This document shows positions 10,140-19,359 of a stretch of DNA of 51,758 nucleotides, piece after piece. Numbering within the stretch: the stretch's first letter is position 1; the number at the start of each line of letters is the position of its first letter. The stretch comes from Acidobacteriota bacterium. Lineage in GTDB: Bacteria > Acidobacteriota > Terriglobia > UBA7540. A model generated the notes under the pieces. It did not search any database and was not told where the DNA came from. It saw only the letters and a program-made list of their open reading frames with translations. The translations under genes were made by a program, and so were the position numbers. Where the stretch lies: NCBI GenBank assembly GCA_023474345.1, contig JAMCXS010000017.1:1-51758 (forward strand), in the 5' to 3' direction.

Positions 10140-11081
10140 CTACGTCCGGCGTCCCGGACCGGCCGCAACCTCCCGAGCACGCCCCGCAGCTTCCGATATC
10201 AGAGGATGACGTGCTTCGACATACAGACGCAAAAAGTCAAACCATCCCAGTTTTGGCCGCCGATTGAACACATCGTAGTTTACACTTCCGATTCTGGCCA
10301 GGATCGCCGTTCCCGTCAGCCAAGTCAGGCGAAGTTGGCGACGAAGCTCAGGCACGACTTTCTCTGCCAACGGTTTCCCTCTTGTGAAAAAATTCCACGT
10401 CCTCCCAACCTCAAAAGCCATCAAATCACGCCATCGGCTATCCGGTTCCACCTCTCGTTGACTCTCAAGCCCCCAGTGTCGGAGGTCCTCGAGAGAAATG
10501 TTGAACCGGGCAAGATCCTCCAGCGGGAGGTAGATTCGATCATGTTCCAAGTCAATCCGGACATCCTGCCAGAAATTGGTAAGCTGGAGTGCCGTGCAGA
10601 TGTCGTCTGACCAGGCGAGAAGCTCTGGCTCGCGATGCCCAAACAATTCCAGAACCAGGCGTCCAACGGGATTCGCCGAGTACTTGCTGTAGTTAATGAG
10701 CGATGCGAAGTCCTGGTGGCGGTTTTGCCGCACGTCCGATTCAAAGGCGCGCAGCAGGTTGTCCAGGTTTACCAAGCTGAGGTTATACGTGCGGATCGCG
10801 TCGCCAAGGGCCAGAAATACGGGATCGCTCGCTTTCCCCTCCGCACACTCGTAAAGCCTGCGGCGCCAGTCGGCAAGCAACGTCAGCCGTCCTTCCACGC
10901 CCGGCTCATCCGCAAAGTCGTCTGCCGAGCGGGCAAAAGCGTAGATGGCGGCCAGCACGTCCCTCCGATCCCTGGGCACCAGGAGCGAGGCGACCGGAAA
11001 ATTCTCATAGTGCCGCCGCGCCAGGCGCTGGCACTCGGCGTAGGCTGCTCGCAACTTCGCTTGGCTGTTTGTGGCTGTCAT
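10140..11081 (-). CDS. hpnC: Squalene-synthase-family protein, HpnC type
   Basis: A trans-isoprenyl diphosphate synthase of about 313 residues. The opening LARRHYENFPVASLL and the first Asp-rich motif in YAFARSADDFADE are characteristic of HpnC rather than HpnD. The second Asp-rich motif is in LTNFWQDVRIDLEHDRIYLP. HpnC converts presqualene diphosphate to hydroxysqualene, the step before HpnE. I place the start at the ATG at 11081-11079 because the conserved region begins just after it. The frame is open further to a TTG at 11207 that overlaps the ftsZ stop, so a longer, translationally coupled product is possible. HpnD, which makes presqualene diphosphate, is not in the window. Confidence 0.88.
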   Translation of the reverse strand: MTATNSQAKLRAAYAECQRLARRHYENFPVASLLVPRDRRDVLAAIYAFARSADDFADEPGVEGRLTLLADWRRRLYECAEGKASDPVFLALGDAIRTYNLSLVNLDNLLRAFESDVRQNRHQDFASLINYSKYSANPVGRLVLELFGHREPELLAWSDDICTALQLTNFWQDVRIDLEHDRIYLPLEDLARFNISLEDLRHWGLESQREVEPDSRWRDLMAFEVGRTWNFFTRGKPLAEKVVPELRRQLRLTWLTGTAILARIGSVNYDVFNRRPKLGWFDFLRLYVEARHPLISEAAGRAREVAAGPGRRT

Positions 11082-11203
11082 CTGGACATTGTGGATCGAA
11101 AGTTCCGCGCTTTTTGCTGTGCGGAAATCAAAATAGATGAACAGCGCGCTCGCGGGTTTGCCACCGCTTCTCAGCTTTAATCGACCCGCGCAACGCCCAT
11201 CTT

Positions 11204-12385
11204 TCAATCTGTTTCTTTCCGCAATGGCCGGCGCAGAAAGGCCGGAACGTCGAGGTCGTCACTCGGAATTTCTACGGGCACGTTTTCCTGCGGAGCTTCG
11301 ACTGGAGGCTTCTCTCGCCGCATCTTGATGTTCTTAACACTTTGTTGAGCGGTGCGCAGGGCGGGCGAAAGCCCGGCGGCAGGTTTCAGACCCATCTTTT
11401 CTGATTTGATCCCTGTCGCGATCACCGTCACCTTGATGGAGTCCTCCATTGATTCGTCATGGACCGCGCCAAAAATAATATTGGCATTCTCGGCGGCGGC
11501 TTTCTGAACAATGGTGGAAGCCTCATGCACTTCATGAAGAGTCAGCGCGCTCGATCCGGTAATATTCAAGAGGATACCCTGCGCGCCGTCAATAGAAGCA
11601 TCTTCGAGCAGCGGGCTGGCAATGGCTCGGTTAGTCGCATCAACCGCACGAGTTTCTCCCTGGCCAATCGCCGTTCCCATCACGGCATAACCCATGCCTT
11701 CCATGATGGTCTTGATGTCCGCGAAGTCACGATTGATGATGCCTGTGATGGTAATAATATCTGAAATGCCTTGGACGCCCTGGCGAAGAACGTCGTCGGC
11801 GATGCGAAAGGCCTCAAAAAAGCTGGTGCCTTTATCCACATATTGCATGAGGCGTTCGTTGGGAATGCAGATCACCGTGTCCACCGCCTGGCCCAATTCT
11901 GAAAGCCCGAATTCGGCCTGCGTCATCCTGCGACGCCCTTCAAACGCAAATGGCTTGGTCACCACTCCCACAGTCAAAGCGCCAAGTTCCCGAGCCAGGC
12001 TCGCCACAATTGGAGCGCCTCCCGTGCCCGTGCCGCCGCCTAATCCCGCCGTCACAAAAACCATGTCCGCTCCATCGAGAGCCTCGATTATTTTTTCAGT
12101 ATCCTCGAGTGCGGCAGCCCGGCCAACGTCCGGATTGGCTCCCGCGCCAAGACCCTTCGTCAGCTTGGCGCCCAGTTGGATCTTGAGCGGGGCCTTCGAA
12201 GTCTCAAGTGCTTGGAGGTCCGTGTTTGCCACCATAAACTCGACGCCTTCAACCCTGGCGGCAATCATGCGGTTGATGGCGTTTCCACCGCCTCCGCCGA
12301 CGCCGATCACCTTGATCTTGGCCCCGCGGCGAATATTGTCAGAAAAGTCGACCCGCAGTCCTTCACCATTTCCGTTATCTGTCAT
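11204..12385 (-). CDS. ftsZ: Cell division protein FtsZ
   Basis: A 393-residue tubulin-like GTPase that polymerises into the Z ring. The N-terminal part has [14 protein letters not shown] and the GTP signature [12 protein letters not shown], followed by [20 protein letters not shown] in the middle. After a variable linker (about residues 320-370), the C-terminal binding peptide [10 protein letters not shown], which docks FtsA, is intact. ATG start, 42 bp after ftsA. It is the last classical dcw gene here, upstream of the hpn genes. Confidence 0.99.
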   Translation of the reverse strand: MTDNGNGEGLRVDFSDNIRRGAKIKVIGVGGGGGNAINRMIAARVEGVEFMVANTDLQALETSKAPLKIQLGAKLTKGLGAGANPDVGRAAALEDTEKIIEALDGADMVFVTAGLGGGTGTGGAPIVASLARELGALTVGVVTKPFAFEGRRRMTQAEFGLSELGQAVDTVICIPNERLMQYVDKGTSFFEAFRIADDVLRQGVQGISDIITITGIINRDFADIKTIMEGMGYAVMGTAIGQGETRAVDATNRAIASPLLEDASIDGAQGILLNITGSSALTLHEVHEASTIVQKAAAENANIIFGAVHDESMEDSIKVTVIATGIKSEKMGLKPAAGLSPALRTAQQSVKNIKMRREKPPVEAPQENVPVEIPSDDLDVPAFLRRPLRKETD

Positions 12386-12427
12386 ACGCGCTCCCTACGC
12401 TGGCAATTAAACGTTCCCGCCAAGTTA

Positions 12428-13651
12428 TCAGTCTCCAGGCCCTCGCAACACTCCCCATAGTTTTCCCATCAAACCCTTGCTTCGCTGATCCCGCAATAGC
12501 TGCATTCGCTTTCCATACGCTACAAGTCCCACAACAGCCGCATAGGACGGGTCAGGCAGAACTTCCTCAGAACCTTCCATGTTCATGGGACTGCCTATCC
12601 GAACCGGCAGCCCCAATACCTGTTCAGCCGCTGCCACCAAGCCCCCTAATTTCGCCCCGCCTCCGGTGAGAACCAATCCCGCCCCAAGCTGACTCTCCCG
12701 GTCAACGCGGTCCATCTCGACTTTAATCATCTCAAGTAATTCCGTCGCCCGAGGCTCAATAATTTCTCGCAGCCGTGCATAACTCACAATGCGAGCCGGG
12801 CGCTCACCAACGCTTGGGACTTCCAGTGCCGCAGACTCCGGGATGCCGGAATCCTGTTTTCCCCAAAGCCTCTTGATTTTTTCGGCTTCCGGAATCGGAG
12901 TTCGCAGGCCCACAGCGATGTCGTTAGTGAAATGGTCCCCGCCCACCGGAATCGAAGCCGCATGGCGAACACTTCCGTGCTGGTACACGATCAAATCGGA
13001 CGATCCCGCCCCCAAATCAACTAATCCGACTCCCAGTTCACGCTCATCCGTCGTCAGGCAGGCTTCAGCGCAAGCCAAAGGCTCAAAAATAGTACCACTG
13101 TCCGGGATTTCAATCCCCGCACGATTGACGGCAGTAACAATGTTTTGCCATGCCAAGGTTGAAGCCGTGATTAAGTGGACATTGGCTTCCAGACGGGACC
13201 CTACCATCCCCAGAGGGTCGCGGATCCCGTCTTGGGAGTCGAGAAGAAACTCCTGAGGGAGGACATGCAACAACTCCCGGTCGGCATGTAGACTGACTTT
13301 TTGGGCGGTCCGGATAACCTGCCGGATTTCCTCCCGGGTGACCCCGTGACCGCGATTGGCCACCGTCACAGCCCCTCGGGCATTGACCCCGCTGATGTGC
13401 GCTCCGCCCACACCCACATAAGCAGTGTCAACCGGGATGTTTGCAGCCGCCTCCGCCGCCTCCACTGCCTTCTTAATGGCAAGCACAGCGGCATCAAGAT
13501 TGACGATAACACCTTTGCGCCATCCTCGGGATTCCGCCACTCCAAGGCCAGCGACCTTGAGTTTTCCCGTTTCACTGAGGTAGCAAACCAGAGCGCATGT
13601 TTTGTTGCTTCCTAGATCAAGTCCGATCAGTGCATGTTCTTTGTTTGCCAA
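12428..13651 (-). CDS. ftsA: Cell division protein FtsA
   Basis: A 407-residue actin-like ATPase that tethers FtsZ to the membrane and recruits later division proteins. Actin-fold phosphate-binding segments are visible (IGLDLGSNKTCAL at residues 8-20, VGLVDLGAGSSDL and LVLTGGGAKLGGL). The C-terminal segment GLMGKLWGVLRG looks like the amphipathic membrane-targeting helix. The start is a TTG (13651-13649) preceded by AGGAAC; no ATG fits. It begins 6 bp after ftsQ ends. Confidence 0.97.
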   Translation of the reverse strand: MANKEHALIGLDLGSNKTCALVCYLSETGKLKVAGLGVAESRGWRKGVIVNLDAAVLAIKKAVEAAEAAANIPVDTAYVGVGGAHISGVNARGAVTVANRGHGVTREEIRQVIRTAQKVSLHADRELLHVLPQEFLLDSQDGIRDPLGMVGSRLEANVHLITASTLAWQNIVTAVNRAGIEIPDSGTIFEPLACAEACLTTDERELGVGLVDLGAGSSDLIVYQHGSVRHAASIPVGGDHFTNDIAVGLRTPIPEAEKIKRLWGKQDSGIPESAALEVPSVGERPARIVSYARLREIIEPRATELLEMIKVEMDRVDRESQLGAGLVLTGGGAKLGGLVAAAEQVLGLPVRIGSPMNMEGSEEVLPDPSYAAVVGLVAYGKRMQLLRDQRSKGLMGKLWGVLRGPGD

Positions 13652-13657
13652 GAGTTC

Positions 13658-14596
13658 CTACGTCTTCTTCGCCTTACGGGCGGTGCTCGTTTTAGTTGCC
13701 GGGGGGGCTCCTGATCCTTGCCCCTCTGGATTTACGACAACCTGGTTGCTATAACGCAAGTCTACAGAACTAATCCGGGCATTGGTTTTGCGCAACTCCG
13801 GAAGTACAGTCAGGAAATTTTCGAATCGCCCCAGAAAATCCCTGTCTCCAAAGTATACCAAAAGCGTCTCCTGCCCCTGGACTAAAAGCGCCTGCAGATC
13901 AGCCGGGTCACTCAAATTTATTTCGGAAACGATCCATCCCGAACGCGACATCTTGTCCGAAGTTTCCCGCATGAATTCACGATAAAGGTCAATCTGTGAT
14001 TTCCGCCTGGCCGGATCCGCCTGAAAATTAAGCCCCCGGATAATAGGAAAATCGAAGTGGCTTTTGTCCGGAGTGTCAAGCAGAACACCATTCCGGTCCA
14101 CCATCTTGATCTGGCCCTCCACGTCGACAAACGCCACGGGCTCGCGCTCGGTCACGTAGACGGTCAGATGGTGGGGATAAGACCGCACAATCGTCGCGGA
14201 GAGAATCCACGGGATGGTCTTGACCTGTTTTTCCTTGCTTTGCAGCGACAATCTGAAAACGTTGATACCGAAACCGGAGTTGGGAACCGGCACTCCCAAA
14301 GCGCTCAAGATTTCTTTCCGCGAAACATAGTGATTTCCCACGACAGTGACGTCGGCGGGTGAGTTCACCTGGAAGCGCGAAGAGTTAAGCGCGTAAACCG
14401 TCAACAGATACCCTGCCCCGCCGAGGGGCAGCAAAATGAGAATGGCAATAAACAGCGCGCGCACCGTCCGCCGGATACCCCATGGGAACCGGCTGCGGCG
14501 CACGGCCACCGCTCGCGAACGCCTCATGTATGGTGTCGCGCTCGGTTGTTCTCTTTCGTCAACCCCCGTTTCGTCCTCAGTCCCAAACATAGCCAC
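13658..14596 (-). CDS. ftsQ: Cell division protein FtsQ
   Basis: A 312-residue single-pass inner-membrane protein of the FtsQLB complex. A basic cytoplasmic tail (RRSRAVAVRRSRF) precedes one membrane helix (about residues 50-70, ALFIAILILLPLGGAGYLLTVY). A POTRA domain follows (DVTVVGNHYVSRKEILSALGV), then the FtsQ beta domain (VTEREPVAFVDVEGQIKMVDRNGVLL). The C-terminus is Lys/Ala/Thr-rich (about the last 25 residues), an unusual but probably disordered tail. Its place between murB and ftsA is standard, although ddl, often found here, is absent. Confidence 0.95.
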   Translation of the reverse strand: MAMFGTEDETGVDEREQPSATPYMRRSRAVAVRRSRFPWGIRRTVRALFIAILILLPLGGAGYLLTVYALNSSRFQVNSPADVTVVGNHYVSRKEILSALGVPVPNSGFGINVFRLSLQSKEKQVKTIPWILSATIVRSYPHHLTVYVTEREPVAFVDVEGQIKMVDRNGVLLDTPDKSHFDFPIIRGLNFQADPARRKSQIDLYREFMRETSDKMSRSGWIVSEINLSDPADLQALLVQGQETLLVYFGDRDFLGRFENFLTVLPELRKTNARISSVDLRYSNQVVVNPEGQGSGAPPATKTSTARKAKKT

Positions 14597-14660
14597 CGCT
14601 CTATCGGATCCCGCTTTTTCGGTTGGCCGCTTCTTGCCGACCTCTTGTCACCTGGAGACC

Positions 14661-15590
14661 TTACTGCAGTTTTGCTATGTCTCGCCAGATAATAACTTCT
14701 TCCTCGAGTTCCACTCCGCAAGCCCGCAGTACCCTTTCGCGGATCAATTCAATCAGTTTCAGGATGTCAGACGCCGACGCTTGGAAACGATTCACAACAA
14801 AGTTGGCGTGGCGTTCGGAAACCACTGCTCCACCTACGCGCGTTCCTTTCAGTCCCAATTCGTCAATCAACTTGCCCGCTGAGTATCCCGGAGGATTTTT
14901 GAAAATACATCCCGCGCTCTTTTCGTTCACGGGTTGGGACGCGCGGCGCCTTTGATTGCACTGCTTCACCCGCTCAAGGATGTCGGTATAAGGCCGTTCG
15001 GGCAATTCGAGCAGTGCAGAGAGCATGATATCGTCGGGAGCGAAACTCGTGTGCCGGTACTCGAACCGCATTTCGCTTGTTTGAAGGGTCTCCACCCGCC
15101 CGACTGCGCCTCGAAAGACCGTTAGGGACCGCACCGCATCTCCGATCTGTGTTCCGTAAGCGCCGGCATTCATTCGCAGCGCCCCGCCCACGCTTCCGGG
15201 AACACCGATCAAACCCTCCATGCCACCAAGGTTCCGTTTGGCACATTCCATCACTGCAGTCCCGAGATTTTGGGAGGCGGGAACCTCGACCCGATTGCTT
15301 TGGAATTCGAGTGCTTTCCAGGTACGCGCCAGGTGCAACACCACGCCTTCAAGGCCTTCGTCCGCAACCAGCAAGTTGGTCCCTCCACCCATGATTCTCC
15401 ACGGGATGCCGTATTCCCGGAGGATTGCAACCAATTCCGGCAGGCAGAAAGCATCACGAATCTCGATAACGTCGGCAGGGCCTCCAATACCCAGAGAGGT
15501 GTGCCTGGCCATCAGTTCACCGGGCAGCCACAGCGCCGCCGCAGCCCCGACTCGCCCCGCCATCTCCTCCTTCAGAGCGTTCGAGCGCAT
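14661..15590 (-). CDS. murB: UDP-N-acetylenolpyruvoylglucosamine reductase
   Basis: A 309-residue FAD enzyme that reduces UDP-GlcNAc-enolpyruvate to UDP-MurNAc. The FAD-binding region includes TSLGIGGPADVIEI and MGGGTNLLVADEG. The substrate region includes GVPGSVGGALRMNAGAYG, and the C-terminal SAGCIFKNPPGYSAGKLIDE carries the catalytic serine of type-I/II MurB (SAGC.FKNP). Its ATG overlaps the murC stop by one base (TGATG), indicating coupled translation. Confidence 0.98.
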   Translation of the reverse strand: MRSNALKEEMAGRVGAAAALWLPGELMARHTSLGIGGPADVIEIRDAFCLPELVAILREYGIPWRIMGGGTNLLVADEGLEGVVLHLARTWKALEFQSNRVEVPASQNLGTAVMECAKRNLGGMEGLIGVPGSVGGALRMNAGAYGTQIGDAVRSLTVFRGAVGRVETLQTSEMRFEYRHTSFAPDDIMLSALLELPERPYTDILERVKQCNQRRRASQPVNEKSAGCIFKNPPGYSAGKLIDELGLKGTRVGGAVVSERHANFVVNRFQASASDILKLIELIRERVLRACGVELEEEVIIWRDIAKLQ

Positions 15591-16999
15591 CAGCCTTTTG
15601 CTCCACCCACGCGTGCCATGCGATCACTCAACCCGGCCGCCAGTGCTTCCGCAATTGTCCATACGCTGCCGGCACCGACTGTGAGGATCAAATCGCCGGC
15701 GTTCGCCTCAGCCAAAACCTCTTCAAGCACAGCGGCCGGTGATGGCCGGTACCGCGCCCGTTTGAAACCAAGTTCGGACATTCTTCGAACCAGCCGTTCT
15801 GAAGTCACGCCAGCAATGGGAGGCTCGCTGGCGGGATAAATGTCCAGCACATAGACTCGATCGCAAGCCCCAAAGCATCGCGCGAAATCATCCATCAAGA
15901 ATTTTGTTCGGGTATAACGGTGAGGCTGGAAAATGGCCCAAATACGTTTCGCGCCATGCAGCTTTGCCGCCTCGAGCGTTGCCTGGATCTCCGTGGGATG
16001 ATGGCCGTAGTCATCGACAACCGTTATGCCGTCCAATTCTGCCTTGATCTGGAAACGCCGATCGGCGCCCCGGAAATGCTCCAGGCCTTCTCGAATCTGC
16101 TCCGGCGTCAAATCAAGTTCGCGCCCCACCGCAATCGCGGCAAGAGCGTTCTGGACGTTATGGCGGCCGGCAATATTCACGGTGAAACGTCCAATGCAGT
16201 TCCCGTTTACGTCCACATCAAAAAGCGAGCTTCCGGACTGCAAATCAAGATTGCGCGCCGTCACGTCCGCCCCGGGTTCAATGCCGTAAGTCACGACACG
16301 CCTGCGGAGCCGTGGCAGCAGAGTCTCCAAGGGACGCCGCCAAGGAGCATCAGTGCACGCAATGACAACTCCGTAGAAAGGAACCTTGTTCATGAAAGAA
16401 GCGAAGGAGTTCTCAATCTCCTCCAGGTTTTCGTAGTGATCAAGGTGTTCCCGGTCGATGTTGGTTATCACCGCGAGCGTCGGGAGCAGGTACAGAAACG
16501 AACGGTCGCTCTCGTCCGCCTCCACCACCATCAGTTCCCCTTTACCCAGCCGCGCGCTCGATCCGAAGGCGTCCAAGCGCCCGCCAATAACCGCTGTAGG
16601 ATCAAGGCCGGCCTCCGCCAGCATCACTGCCACCATCGAAGTCACGGTGGTTTTGCCGTGCGAACCGGCTACGGCCACACAAAATTTCAACCGCATCAGT
16701 TCAGCCAGCATCTCCGCCCGTGGAATTACCGGAATTTTGTGGCGTATTGCCTCAGCGATTTCCGGATTCTGGGGCGGGACAGCCGAAGAGACGACAACCA
16801 CTTCCGCATCGCCAACATTCGTTGCCGCGTGACCCTCAAAAACCTGTGCACCCAGCCGGGCCAGTCGCTCCGTAACCGGAGTCTGTTTCAGGTCAGAACC
16901 GGAAACGCTGAAACCCAGGTTTAACAGCACTTCGGCAATGCCGCTCATCCCGATGCCGCCAATACCAACAAAATGAATTCTGCGGATCTTTCCCAACAT
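15590..16999 (-). CDS. murC: UDP-N-acetylmuramate--L-alanine ligase
   Basis: A 469-residue Mur ligase that adds the first amino acid of the stem peptide. The N-terminal UDP-binding domain has [17 protein letters not shown], the central ATPase P-loop is [12 protein letters not shown], and the C-terminal domain includes [18 protein letters not shown]. All three are MurC-specific forms of the ligase motifs. Length is standard. It lies 41 bp after murG and overlaps murB by one base. Confidence 0.98.
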   Translation of the reverse strand: MLGKIRRIHFVGIGGIGMSGIAEVLLNLGFSVSGSDLKQTPVTERLARLGAQVFEGHAATNVGDAEVVVVSSAVPPQNPEIAEAIRHKIPVIPRAEMLAELMRLKFCVAVAGSHGKTTVTSMVAVMLAEAGLDPTAVIGGRLDAFGSSARLGKGELMVVEADESDRSFLYLLPTLAVITNIDREHLDHYENLEEIENSFASFMNKVPFYGVVIACTDAPWRRPLETLLPRLRRRVVTYGIEPGADVTARNLDLQSGSSLFDVDVNGNCIGRFTVNIAGRHNVQNALAAIAVGRELDLTPEQIREGLEHFRGADRRFQIKAELDGITVVDDYGHHPTEIQATLEAAKLHGAKRIWAIFQPHRYTRTKFLMDDFARCFGACDRVYVLDIYPASEPPIAGVTSERLVRRMSELGFKRARYRPSPAAVLEEVLAEANAGDLILTVGAGSVWTIAEALAAGLSDRMARVGGAKG

Positions 17000-17040
17000 A
17001 AGAAGTTCCCTTTGCTCGGCCTTGTTAAGTCCGGCGTCCT

Positions 17041-18246
17041 TTATGCGCTCTGCGTTTTTCTGCCTAATTCTTCGACCAGGTCCGCAATGTGCCTCGCGGC
17101 TCCCGGCCGGGCCATACTCCTGGCCTTCTGTTCCATTAAGCCCAGATTCCGGGGATTACGGAGCAAATCCCAAATTTCTCTTACCAGGCGTTGCGGCGTC
17201 AAATCCTTTTGCTCAATCACCTGCGCTCCGCCAACGCGTTCGAGCGCTCTCGAGTTCTGCAACTGATGCTGATCTGTGGCGGAGGGATAAGGCACCAGGA
17301 TTGAGGCCTTTCCTGCAGCCGCCAATTCAGCCACCGTGGTGGCTCCCGCACGGCAAACAATCAGGTCTGCTCGCGAAAAAGTTTCCGCAATGCGATCAAT
17401 AAATGCACTGACCTCAGCTCGGATACCCTGTTTATCGTAAGCCGCTCGCACAACATTATAATCTGCCTCACCCGTTTGATGAATAAATCTCAAGTCGTTT
17501 CCGCCGTCCATCTGGAAGAGGGGAAGGCTTTCGATCAAGCATTGATTGAGTGCCCGTGCTCCCTGGCTCCCGCCCGCGATCAAGATGGTGAAAGGAGCGC
17601 TGTGCGCTTTGGGCACGATCTTGAAAAATTCCCGCCGGACCGGATGCCCGGTGAAATGCGCCTTAGTCCCGTACACCGAGAGCGATTCCTCAAATCCCAC
17701 CGCCGCCAGCCGTACCACGGGCGCCAAAACGCGGTTCGTAAACCCTGGAACGGCGTTCGGCTCAAAAAGCAAGGTCGGAATCCCTACGAGCGCGGCCTCT
17801 AACATCACGGGCCCCGAAATGTACCCGCCCATGCCGACAACTACATTCGGGTGAAAGTTACGGAGTACCTTTCCAGCCTCCAATGCGCTCTGTGGCAGCG
17901 TCATTAGGTTGCGAAATCGCTTTCGTCCCCTGATGCCTTTCAGACCGGCGCCCTTGATAATCTCTAAAGGGTAGCCTGCTTCAGGGATCAAGCGAGCTTC
18001 AAGTCCCCGGCCCGTTCCAAGAAACACCGTTTCGTAGGCCAGCCCGTCCGACTTGGAAGTTCCGGAGCATACCTGCAATTCTTCCGCCACCGCGAGAGCC
18101 GGAAAAATATGGCCGCCCGTTCCTCCCGCCGCCATCAGCACCCGGACAGATCCTCTTGGCCGGCTGGCAGCTTCGAACGCCGTGGTCGTCCCTTCTGCTC
18201 CCAGCATGAGTTCACCGTGTTGATCCACACTTACGCCTGACACCAT
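17041..18246 (-). CDS. murG: UDP-GlcNAc--lipid I N-acetylglucosaminyltransferase
   Basis: A GT28 glycosyltransferase of up to 401 residues that converts lipid I to lipid II on the cytoplasmic face. The glycine-rich motif [19 protein letters not shown] is the MurG signature; [26 protein letters not shown] and the nucleotide-sugar-binding [20 protein letters not shown] follow. The product carries about 35 residues before the first conserved strand, more than usual. The ATG at 18207 in the same frame may be the true start; neither site has a strong ribosome-binding site. Confidence 0.96.
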   Translation of the reverse strand: MVSGVSVDQHGELMLGAEGTTTAFEAASRPRGSVRVLMAAGGTGGHIFPALAVAEELQVCSGTSKSDGLAYETVFLGTGRGLEARLIPEAGYPLEIIKGAGLKGIRGRKRFRNLMTLPQSALEAGKVLRNFHPNVVVGMGGYISGPVMLEAALVGIPTLLFEPNAVPGFTNRVLAPVVRLAAVGFEESLSVYGTKAHFTGHPVRREFFKIVPKAHSAPFTILIAGGSQGARALNQCLIESLPLFQMDGGNDLRFIHQTGEADYNVVRAAYDKQGIRAEVSAFIDRIAETFSRADLIVCRAGATTVAELAAAGKASILVPYPSATDQHQLQNSRALERVGGAQVIEQKDLTPQRLVREIWDLLRNPRNLGLMEQKARSMARPGAARHIADLVEELGRKTQSA

Positions 18247-18260
18247 GCTCGTTCGCGCGC

Positions 18261-19352
18261 CTAACTTGTATTCTGGGATATATTTAGCAGAATCCCGATA
18301 GCCAGCAGGGTCATCACCAGAGATGAGCCCCCGTAACTGATCAGCGGCAGCGGAATGCCCTTGGTGGGAAGCAAGCCGATGACAACGCTAACGTTTACCA
18401 TGGCCTCGCCGACCACCATGATGGTCAGCCCGATGGCTAGCAGCCGGCCAAAATCGTTTGAACAGCGCGCGGCAGCCCGCAGCCCTCGCCACAGAATGAC
18501 TCCAAACAGGGCCAAGACCGCAATCGCACCGATAAGTCCCAATTCTTCGCTGATCACAGCAAAAATAAAATCCGTTTGCGGCTCAGGGAGGAAAAAGAGC
18601 TTCTGTTTCCCTTCCATCAAACCCACCCCTGCAATTCCACCCGTTCCCACCGCTATGTATGACTGCAGGATTTGAAATCCAGCCCCCAGCGGGTCGGCGT
18701 AAGGATGCAAAAATGCCAGTACGCGTTTATACCGGTATCCCACGTGGAAGATCAGTAAAAAAATCACCGGGAAGGCTGCGAGCATTCCGTAACCAAAATA
18801 GATCAATGGTAAACCCGCTGCAAAAAGCATGGCCGCCACAATCAACGCGAGCGCCAAGGTCGTTCCAAAATCCGGCTCCCGCAAGATCAACAGAGCGTCG
18901 ATCCCCACAACTAGCCCGATCGGCAGCAGCGTCCGCTTCCAGTCACTGATTTCGTTCTTGTGCATATCGAGAAAGTAAGCCAGGAAAACAATGATAACGA
19001 TCTTGGCGAACTCGGAAGGCTGAAAGCTGACAGCGCCCAAGTGCAGCCAGCGGCGGGCATGATGGGACGGATTCCAGAGCAACACCACTAAAAGCATCAA
19101 AACTTGCAAACCAAGCGCCGGAAAAATCACCAGGGGATTTGCGAGGCGGCGGTAATCCAGCTTCATCATAATCACCATGACAGAAAGTCCCAGCACTGCC
19201 CATACGCCCTGCCGGATAAGATAGTAGGTGCTGGAGCCATAGCGCTCTGAAGCAATCACGGCCGAAGCACTATAAACCATGATGATCCCGAATAAAACCA
19301 GGATGATCACCGCTCCAAACAACGCTTTATCGGCCTCAAGTTGTCGTGCCAT
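18261..19352 (-). CDS. ftsW: Septal peptidoglycan polymerase FtsW
   Basis: A 363-residue SEDS-family glycosyltransferase with about ten hydrophobic helices that polymerises lipid II together with FtsI. Conserved features include SERYGSSTYYLIRQGVWA near the N-terminus, the loop LREPDFGTTLALALIV with the conserved acidic residue, FAVISEELGLIGA, and the C-terminal PLISYGGSSLVMTLLAIGILL. It starts 7 bp after murD behind a closely placed GGAG and ends 14 bp before murG. Confidence 0.97.
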   Translation of the reverse strand: MARQLEADKALFGAVIILVLFGIIMVYSASAVIASERYGSSTYYLIRQGVWAVLGLSVMVIMMKLDYRRLANPLVIFPALGLQVLMLLVVLLWNPSHHARRWLHLGAVSFQPSEFAKIVIIVFLAYFLDMHKNEISDWKRTLLPIGLVVGIDALLILREPDFGTTLALALIVAAMLFAAGLPLIYFGYGMLAAFPVIFLLIFHVGYRYKRVLAFLHPYADPLGAGFQILQSYIAVGTGGIAGVGLMEGKQKLFFLPEPQTDFIFAVISEELGLIGAIAVLALFGVILWRGLRAAARCSNDFGRLLAIGLTIMVVGEAMVNVSVVIGLLPTKGIPLPLISYGGSSLVMTLLAIGILLNISQNTS

Positions 19353-19359
19353 GCTCCAG

